A stretch of DNA of 64,000 bases, from the NCBI GenBank assembly GCA_902725215.1, contig CACUVI010000025.1, positions 168,326 through 232,325 of the forward strand, given 5' to 3'. A program made the translations under genes and the position numbers. Within the stretch, counting starts at the first letter, position 1. Each line of letters starts with the position of its first letter. The notes beneath the pieces are model-generated. The model ran no database searches, was not told where the DNA came from, and was given only the letters and a program-made list of their open reading frames with translations. Shown in pieces: positions 58,958 through 64,000 of the stretch. Source of the stretch: Rhodospirillaceae bacterium LM-1 (GTDB taxonomy: Bacteria; Pseudomonadota; Alphaproteobacteria; Rhodospirillales; WMHbin7).

Positions 58958-60262
58958 TCAAACCTTGTGACGAAGCCGCCAAGCTCCGTTTTCGCTCACC
59001 CACAAGTGGGGCGAACGAAAGCGGTCGGCCAAATGCAGGAAATAGTCGCGGTCCATGATGGGCTGTTCGAACATCTTGGACGCCTCGGGGAACTGTTCGG
59101 AGGGCAGGCTCAAATACTCCATCAGTTGGTCGATGAAGCGTTCGGGGAATTCGCCGTCATAGCGCCGGACCAGCGCAACGCCTTCGTCCCTGGTAATGTC
59201 GCCCGAGCGGATTTCCTGCGCGGCGTCATAAGTGGCGCGTCCGATGCCGAATTTCACATGCGTGGTGAAATAGTGCAGATCGTCAACCCGGTCGTCGATG
59301 GAATTGTATTTCGAATAAGTACCCGGCGTGCGTTCCGGACTGGCTTCGAAATTGCCGTGCTCGACCGAGTAGTAATAGCAGCTTTGCGGATGCCATTTCA
59401 GGTAATAACCCAGGTAATGCACTTCGGTTTTCGTGCGCTTCAGTGCTTCTGGATCAGCAGGCATATATGGGGACAGGTCATTGGCGTCAATGCCGAAATG
59501 CTTCTTCAAATCCGCGACGGATACGCCGCTTAGATAAATTTTCTCCGGGTCGGCGGCGGTGAAATAGCTCCAATCGCGCGTGGCTTGCGTGTTGTCGGAA
59601 ACCGGATTGCCGTATTCGGCCTCGTTCTCGCCGTAGAAGACCAGCGGAATGTTGTAAAGTGCGCTCATCTTGGGTGCGATCTGCTTCTGACCCAGAATGA
59701 AGGGCTGGAATGGATGAAACAAAACCTCGACGGCCAAACGGGTCAACAGCTTGTGGACCCTGCCGTTAGGCGTGGAAAGCATGTTGTCGAAACCGGAATG
59801 GATCCAGTTTTGCATGTTGCGCCAACCCCAGTCGGTATAGATGTGGGGCGCCCAGGTGACGGTTAGCGGATGCATGCCATATTTGTATTTCAGAACATGG
59901 GCCGCATAGAAACTGTCCTTGCCGCCCGAGCCGGGAACGATGCAATCATATGATCCGTCATGCTTGCGATAGCGGTCGCACAGATCTTGCAACTCGCGCT
60001 CGCGCGCCGCCCAATCGATATTCGCCTTCTGCTCGGCGGCGCGGCAGGCGTCGCACACGCCCTCGGCGTCGAAATTGATGGTCGATTTCTGGCTGTCTTT
60101 CGTATGTGCGAATTCAGGGGCCGAGTTGGGGCGCTGATTGGAAATAACGCAGTGCTTGCAGAACTTGACCTCGCTGGGCAAGCCGTAGCGGGTCGGCAAG
60201 CCGGGTCCTTCCAGCTTGAAGGGAGCAAGATCGACGGCCTTTATGCGGGGAAAATGCGTCAT
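58958..60262 (-). CDS. pseA: PseA/WbpG-like N-acetyl sugar amidotransferase
   Basis: A PP-loop enzyme of 434 residues. An N-terminal zinc site is Cys35, Cys38, Cys70 and Cys73 (FCKHC and CDAC), then IVPGSGGKDSFYAA with SGGKDS at 112-117 binds ATP, and YGENEAEYGNP follows. Members turn an acetamido group of a nonulosonic or other acetamido sugar into an acetamidino group, using ammonia from HisH/HisF. HisH and HisF copies lie in the same gene run, which strongly supports this role. The sugar is not identified, but the nearby Leg-type genes suggest a legionaminic or related acid. Confidence 0.85.
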   Translation of the reverse strand: MTHFPRIKAVDLAPFKLEGPGLPTRYGLPSEVKFCKHCVISNQRPNSAPEFAHTKDSQKSTINFDAEGVCDACRAAEQKANIDWAARERELQDLCDRYRKHDGSYDCIVPGSGGKDSFYAAHVLKYKYGMHPLTVTWAPHIYTDWGWRNMQNWIHSGFDNMLSTPNGRVHKLLTRLAVEVLFHPFQPFILGQKQIAPKMSALYNIPLVFYGENEAEYGNPVSDNTQATRDWSYFTAADPEKIYLSGVSVADLKKHFGIDANDLSPYMPADPEALKRTKTEVHYLGYYLKWHPQSCYYYSVEHGNFEASPERTPGTYSKYNSIDDRVDDLHYFTTHVKFGIGRATYDAAQEIRSGDITRDEGVALVRRYDGEFPERFIDQLMEYLSLPSEQFPEASKMFEQPIMDRDYFLHLADRFRSPHLWVSENGAWRLRHKV

Positions 60263-60273
60263 GGGATTCTCTC

Positions 60274-61326
60274 TTACTCGAAGATGCTGGCGTAATCGCC
60301 ATTGGCGCGGTGAAAATCATCAATCCGCCCGATATCCGTCCAATATTCGCGGATCGGGAAGGCCGCCGTCGCCATCTTTTGTTCCAACGCCTTGGCGAAA
60401 AGCTCCGGCATGTCGAAACTGGCTTGGTTTGGCACCATCTTCAGCAGTTCCGGCTCAATGACGTAAATGCCGGCATTGACGAAGAAACTGTGAACGGGTT
60501 TCTCGACGACGCTTGTAATCCGGTGCTCGTCGATATTGACCACGCCATAGGGCACTTGAAAGTCGAATTCGCGCACGCACATGGTCGCCTTGGCGCGGTG
60601 TTCGTTGTGAAATTCCAACAGACTCGAGAAATCGACATTGGTCAGCACGTCGCCATTCATGATCAAAAGAGGCTGTGCTGGAACCTCGGGGATAAGCCCA
60701 AGCGCGCCTGCGGTTCCCAACCTGTCGCTCTCCTCGAGATAGCGGATGTTGCACTTCCACTTCTCGCCATCGCCGAAATGCGCCTTGATCATCTCGGCTT
60801 TGTAATTGACCGAAATGTAGAAGTTGCGAAATTCATGACTTCTGAAGGTTTCCAGAATGGTTTCCAGCAAAGGCTTGCGTCCGACCTTCAAAAGAGGCTT
60901 CGGAACATCCTCGGTCAGGGGGCGAAGACGGTTGCCAAGGCCGCCCGCCATCAGCACCACCCAATTGTCGCGCGGCTCGCCGGCATGGGCCAGCGACTTC
61001 AAGGTGGTCAGCCCGACCACCCGCCCCTGGGCGTCAAGAAGCGGGATTTGGCTGAGATCAAGTTGCAGCATAAGTTCGCGCAGAACCTCTGGCGACTGGC
61101 CCACCAGCGCCGTGGTTGGCGTCGTCTTCATGGCGGTGGCGGCGGACGCATCAAGCCCATGCCCGCGCAAAATGGCGCGTCGCACGTCGCCGTCGGTAAT
61201 CGTGCCCATAAGTTTGCGCGCATCGTCTGTGACCAGACAGATCTTGTAGGGCGATCCCTCGAGCACGCTGATGGCTTCGGCCAGCGAAGCGTTTTCTGAA
61301 AGCAGGGTTGCGGTCCAGTTGGCCAT
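60274..61326 (-). CDS. ptmE: CBS-domain sugar nucleotidyltransferase (PtmE-like)
   Basis: The 350-residue protein has a CBS pair at 1-118 and a nucleotidyltransferase at 122-350 beginning VVLMAGGLGNRLRPLTEDVPKPLLKVG. PtmE of Campylobacter makes GDP-glucosamine derivatives for legionaminic acid, the first committed step. IMNGDVLTNVDF and YWTDIGRIDDFHRAN are the metal and sugar sites. It joins the acetyltransferase gene as TAATG. The nucleotide used (GTP or other) is not shown by sequence alone. Confidence 0.85.
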   Translation of the reverse strand: MANWTATLLSENASLAEAISVLEGSPYKICLVTDDARKLMGTITDGDVRRAILRGHGLDASAATAMKTTPTTALVGQSPEVLRELMLQLDLSQIPLLDAQGRVVGLTTLKSLAHAGEPRDNWVVLMAGGLGNRLRPLTEDVPKPLLKVGRKPLLETILETFRSHEFRNFYISVNYKAEMIKAHFGDGEKWKCNIRYLEESDRLGTAGALGLIPEVPAQPLLIMNGDVLTNVDFSSLLEFHNEHRAKATMCVREFDFQVPYGVVNIDEHRITSVVEKPVHSFFVNAGIYVIEPELLKMVPNQASFDMPELFAKALEQKMATAAFPIREYWTDIGRIDDFHRANGDYASIFE

Positions 61327-61976
61327 TACGACCTCGAGATCAGAGGTTTGGCGGGAACGCCAACAACAGTTGCGCCAGCGGCAATATCGCAGACGACAGC
61401 GGCTCCAACGCCGATCACTACGCCTTCGCCAATGCGAAGTCCTTGCCTGACCGATGCGCCGGTGCCGATGTGGGTCTCGGCGCCAATGGAAACGCTTCCT
61501 GATACGGTCGCCCCGGGGGCCACATGGACATGCGGCCCCAGTACGCCATCATGGTCAATCGACGCCTTCGTATTGACGATGCTGTTTTCTCCGATAGTGC
61601 AACTTGGCTGCACCACGGCTCCGGCAAATATGTGAACGCCCTCGCCAAGCTGAACATCGTGGCTGATGACGGCAGAGGGATCGATGATGGAGGCGAAGGA
61701 ATAGCCAAGGAATTTAAGCCGCAGAAAAATATCCTTGCGCAGGGTTGAACCGCCAGCGCCGCCTATTCCATTGACGAGAAGCCAATTATCCACCCCGTCG
61801 CGCGTCAAGAACTCGTCGTCTCCAAGAATGGGAAGTCCCAGCAAACTCTGCCCTCTCAACGCAGGATTGGCGTCAATGAATCCAGAGACGCTTTGTCCGG
61901 CGCGCAACAAGGTTGCCGCGGCAACTTTGCCATGTCCGCCTGCACCAACGACGATGATCGATTTTGGCGACGTCAC
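61326..61976 (-). CDS. NeuD/PglD-like sugar acetyltransferase (LegH candidate)
   Basis: A 216-residue protein with an N-terminal Rossmann-like piece IIVVGAGGHGKVAAA and a left-handed beta-helix (about 95-205) of hexapeptides, with SIDHDGVLGPHVHVAPGATVSG, in which the His pair is the catalytic site of PglD-type enzymes. Such enzymes N-acetylate a 4-amino sugar nucleotide. Its place between PtmE and LegG fits the LegH step. The GTG start overlaps the LegG stop (GTGA). Confidence 0.8.
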   Translation of the reverse strand: MTSPKSIIVVGAGGHGKVAAATLLRAGQSVSGFIDANPALRGQSLLGLPILGDDEFLTRDGVDNWLLVNGIGGAGGSTLRKDIFLRLKFLGYSFASIIDPSAVISHDVQLGEGVHIFAGAVVQPSCTIGENSIVNTKASIDHDGVLGPHVHVAPGATVSGSVSIGAETHIGTGASVRQGLRIGEGVVIGVGAAVVCDIAAGATVVGVPAKPLISRS

Positions 61977-63148
61977 AGTCGCCCGATCAGGTCATGGAAG
62001 GGTTTGGGTTCGGCCAACTGTTGGGCGGAGAAGGTTTTCAATACATCCTTCATCATGCGGGCCGCGCCGCCGTGTCCGTAGGGCAGGGGCTGGCCTGCGA
62101 TGGAGGCGCGAAACGACGAGTCAAGCGCCTTCTTGATGGCGTTGAAAATGGCGTCGGCGTCTTCCTCGCAATCGATCACCGAATAGCAGCGCAAACGCCC
62201 GCTCTGGCGCGTGCCGATATTGACGGTGGGAATGCCCAGCGCCGGCGCTTCGATAATGCCGCTCGACGAATTGCCGACCACGGCGCCAGCAAGACGCATG
62301 ACGCTCAAATATCTGGCCTGGCCCAGCGAATTATGCAGGCTGACGCGGTCGGAATGGCGGTTGGCGAAGTCTCGCATGCGCTCCGAGACGATGTGGTTGC
62401 CCGCATCGGCGTTGACGCCGGTAATGACAATCCTGGCGTCCGCCATGCGTTCAAGGGCGGCTAGCAACTCGTCCATCGCCGCCCCCTCGTCGCCGCTGCT
62501 GCGCCTAGTGACCGGGTGATAGGTGACCAGCAAAAGCGGATGGAACAGGGGCAGGCCCAGCTCCTTGCCCAAACTCTCAGCGTCGGCATAGGAAACGGCG
62601 CGCATTTGATCGATGCCGGGCGCTCCCACTTCGAAAACGCGCTCCGACGGCTCACCCATTTGAACCACGCGTCTGGCGTAATCATGGGCCGCCACGAAAT
62701 GCAGGCTCGCCATTTTTGTAATGGCGTGGCGAAGCGCGTCATCGACGGCACCCAAGGTCAATTCACCGCCGTGAATGTGGGCGATGGGAATGCCCAACAA
62801 AAGGGCGGCCGATGCGGCGGCGAAAATTTCGTAGCGATCCCCCAGCACCACCACCACTTCGGGCTGAAGCTGGCGAAATGAATTGGCCATTCCCGAAAGC
62901 GCCTGACCGGCGGCGGCGGCCATGGCGAAACGGCTGTCGTTCTCCAATTCAAGGGGCACCTCGGCGCTCACCTTGAATCCCTCGGCCCGGATGACATCCA
63001 CGGTATGGCCGAATTTTTTCGACAGATGCGAACCCGTCGCCACGATTTGCAGTTCCATGCCAGGATCGGCGGCGATCTCGCGCATCAGTCCGGTCAATAG
63101 CCCGTAATCGGCCCGTGAACCCGTCACGATGCAAACCCGTTTGCTCAT
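61973..63148 (-). CDS. legG: NeuC/LegG-like UDP-sugar 2-epimerase (hydrolysing)
   Basis: A GT-B-fold epimerase of 391 residues that removes the nucleotide and inverts C2, yielding the mannosamine-type precursor for a NeuB enzyme. VCIVTGSRADYGLLTGLM, VVVVLGDRYEIFAAA, AHIHGGELTLG, LLVTYHPVTRRS and VGNSSSGIIEAPALGIPTVNIGTRQSGR are the family blocks. The ATG at 63148 makes an ATGA overlap with the aminotransferase stop. Both UDP-GlcNAc-type and GDP-type precursors are possible, but the PtmE neighbour favours a GDP-linked legionaminic route. Confidence 0.9.
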   Translation of the reverse strand: MSKRVCIVTGSRADYGLLTGLMREIAADPGMELQIVATGSHLSKKFGHTVDVIRAEGFKVSAEVPLELENDSRFAMAAAAGQALSGMANSFRQLQPEVVVVLGDRYEIFAAASAALLLGIPIAHIHGGELTLGAVDDALRHAITKMASLHFVAAHDYARRVVQMGEPSERVFEVGAPGIDQMRAVSYADAESLGKELGLPLFHPLLLVTYHPVTRRSSGDEGAAMDELLAALERMADARIVITGVNADAGNHIVSERMRDFANRHSDRVSLHNSLGQARYLSVMRLAGAVVGNSSSGIIEAPALGIPTVNIGTRQSGRLRCYSVIDCEEDADAIFNAIKKALDSSFRASIAGQPLPYGHGGAARMMKDVLKTFSAQQLAEPKPFHDLIGRL

Positions 63149-64000
63149 GACAACGCCTCCTTCAAGACGCCAATCACCTTGGCTTGATCGGATGGGGTCA
63201 GGTGCGCCGAGCAGGGCAGTGTCAGGACGCGTTTCCAAATGTCGTCGGCGACCGGCATGTCGGTGCGCGGCGCGTCGCGATAGGGGTCTTGCAGATGCAT
63301 GGGCTTCCAGAAGGGACGTCCCTCGATGCCGGACTCGCGCAGCAGGCGGCGCAACTGGTCGGGCGAAGGGGCGGGTGGGGCCAATGTGATGCCGGAAAAC
63401 CAGCAAGCACTTTCCGCCCAGGCGGGGGCCGGGAAAAGGCCGACGCCGGGCAGAGCCGACAGTTCGCTGTCGTACAGGGCGCGGATGCGCTTCTTGGCGC
63501 TGACCAATTGCTCAAATCGCTCCATCTGGGCGCAACCCACGGCGGCCTCGATATTCGTCATCCGGTAATTATAACCCACTCGGTCATGCGTGTAATCATC
63601 GCCGGTGCGCGCCGTCGAGGCCAAATGCTTGACCAGCCCGGTCAGTTCGGGGTTGTCGCCGATGATGGCGCCCCCGCCGCCCGAGGTGACTGTTTTATTG
63701 CCGTTGAAGGAAAGCATCGACAGATCGGCGCCCAGCCGCCCGATCGGGCGGCCCATATAGGCGGCGCCGATGGCGGCGGCGGCATCGGCCAGTACGGGCA
63801 GCCCGTATTGACGGGCCAGGGCCACCAGCGGATCCATGTCGGCGGGCAGGCCCAGGGCGTAAACCGGCATGATGGCGGCCACGCGACGCCCTGAGGCGCG
63901 ATGAACGATTTCCGTTCCCACGCGTTTGGTTTCGCTTTCCAGGCGCTCGGCCAGCAGTTTGGGGTCCAAAGTCCAGCTGTCGGCGGCGATGTCGAACAGC
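63145..64000 (-). CDS. legC: LegC-like DegT/DnrJ/EryC1 aminotransferase, cut by window edge
   Basis: The visible 285 codons cover the middle and C-terminus of a sugar aminotransferase; the frame is open to the right edge, where DSWTLDPKLL matches the family before the first in-frame start codon, so the true start lies outside. The PLP lysine is in LSFNGNKTVTSGGGG, and VGYNYRMTNIEAAVGCAQ is conserved. It overlaps the LegG gene by four bases. LegC aminates C4 of a 4-keto-6-deoxy sugar nucleotide, which matches the epimerase and acetyltransferase genes downstream. Confidence 0.8.
   Translation of the reverse strand, partial: LFDIAADSWTLDPKLLAERLESETKRVGTEIVHRASGRRVAAIMPVYALGLPADMDPLVALARQYGLPVLADAAAAIGAAYMGRPIGRLGADLSMLSFNGNKTVTSGGGGAIIGDNPELTGLVKHLASTARTGDDYTHDRVGYNYRMTNIEAAVGCAQMERFEQLVSAKKRIRALYDSELSALPGVGLFPAPAWAESACWFSGITLAPPAPSPDQLRRLLRESGIEGRPFWKPMHLQDPYRDAPRTDMPVADDIWKRVLTLPCSAHLTPSDQAKVIGVLKEALS

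Noticed and set aside
63149-63406. Longer N-terminus for the LegG-like protein
   Set aside because: The extra residues are Arg/Pro/His-rich shadow sequence; MSKRVCIVTGSRADYG is the true family start and makes an ATGA overlap.
1-64000. CRISPR arrays, tRNA or rRNA genes, integrases, attachment sites, replication origins
   Set aside because: I saw no regularly spaced repeats, no RNA gene signatures and no integrase or replication genes.

Overview
The window is one very large surface-glycan biosynthesis island from a Gram-negative bacterium. High G+C, dense overlapping genes, and protein types such as an EPS-type winged-helix regulator, AsnB/heparinase pairs, FkbM methyltransferases and a flagellin-type DUF115 glycosyltransferase suggest an alphaproteobacterium, perhaps of the Rhodospirillales/Magnetospirillum kind. 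That is inference from protein style only; no rRNA or tRNA gene is present to settle it. Except for a partial glycosyltransferase at the left edge, every gene lies on the minus strand, so transcription runs from right to left. About 24 gene junctions are 4-nt overlaps (ATGA, GTGA or TTGA), which also decides many start codons.

Layout in transcription order (right to left). (1) 64-58.3 kb: a legionaminic/nonulosonic-acid precursor block with a LegC-like aminotransferase (cut by the window edge), LegG/NeuC-like epimerase-hydrolase, NeuD/PglD-like acetyltransferase, PtmE-like CBS-nucleotidyltransferase, a PseA/WbpG-like amidotransferase and a serine-acetyltransferase-like enzyme. (2) 58.3-50.7 kb: a large GT-B-like protein, HisF, APS kinase, a radical SAM/SPASM enzyme, HisH, a PglK/MsbA-like ABC exporter, a CMP-sugar synthetase, a 58-residue protein and a DUF115 protein. 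HisH, HisF and PseA together point to an acetamidino substituent. (3) 49.7-41.4 kb: two B12-type radical SAM proteins, a second CMP-sugar synthetase, an unrecognised metal-hydrolase-like protein, a sulfotransferase (which would use the PAPS made by the APS kinase) and another GT-B-like protein, followed by a possible terminator hairpin. (4) 41.3-32.9 kb: NeuB-type synthase, TIM-barrel isomerase, CBS-DegT fusion, methyltransferase, HisC-like aminotransferase, two Gfo/Idh/MocA dehydrogenases and a KdsB-like cytidylyltransferase. (5) 32.9-27.6 kb: methyltransferases, an SDR, a 3-dehydroquinate-synthase-like cyclase and a 2-hydroxyacid dehydrogenase. (6) 27.6-7.2 kb: a polysaccharide block with two AsnB amidotransferases and two heparinase II/III proteins placed as mirror-image pairs around a core of GT2, GT4 and GT-C glycosyltransferases, a UDP-xylose-synthase-like SDR, a C-methyltransferase, a cupin and a Gfo/Idh/MocA enzyme. 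(7) 7.2-0.9 kb: the EPS-type regulator with its own likely promoter, a truncated GT2 gene, FkbM and other methyltransferases, GT2 enzymes and an SGNH hydrolase interrupted by a C11 tract.

Taken together the genes could make at least one nonulosonic acid carrying acetamidino and possibly sulfate groups, plus a methylated, amidated, uronate- or pentose-containing polysaccharide. No Wzx, Wzy or Wza is visible; the only exporter is the MsbA/PglK-type ABC protein. The most unusual parts are the KdsB-like/cyclase/dehydrogenase block, which fits no pathway I know; the homopolymer tracts in two glycan genes; and the sulfate-plus-acetamidino gene mix.
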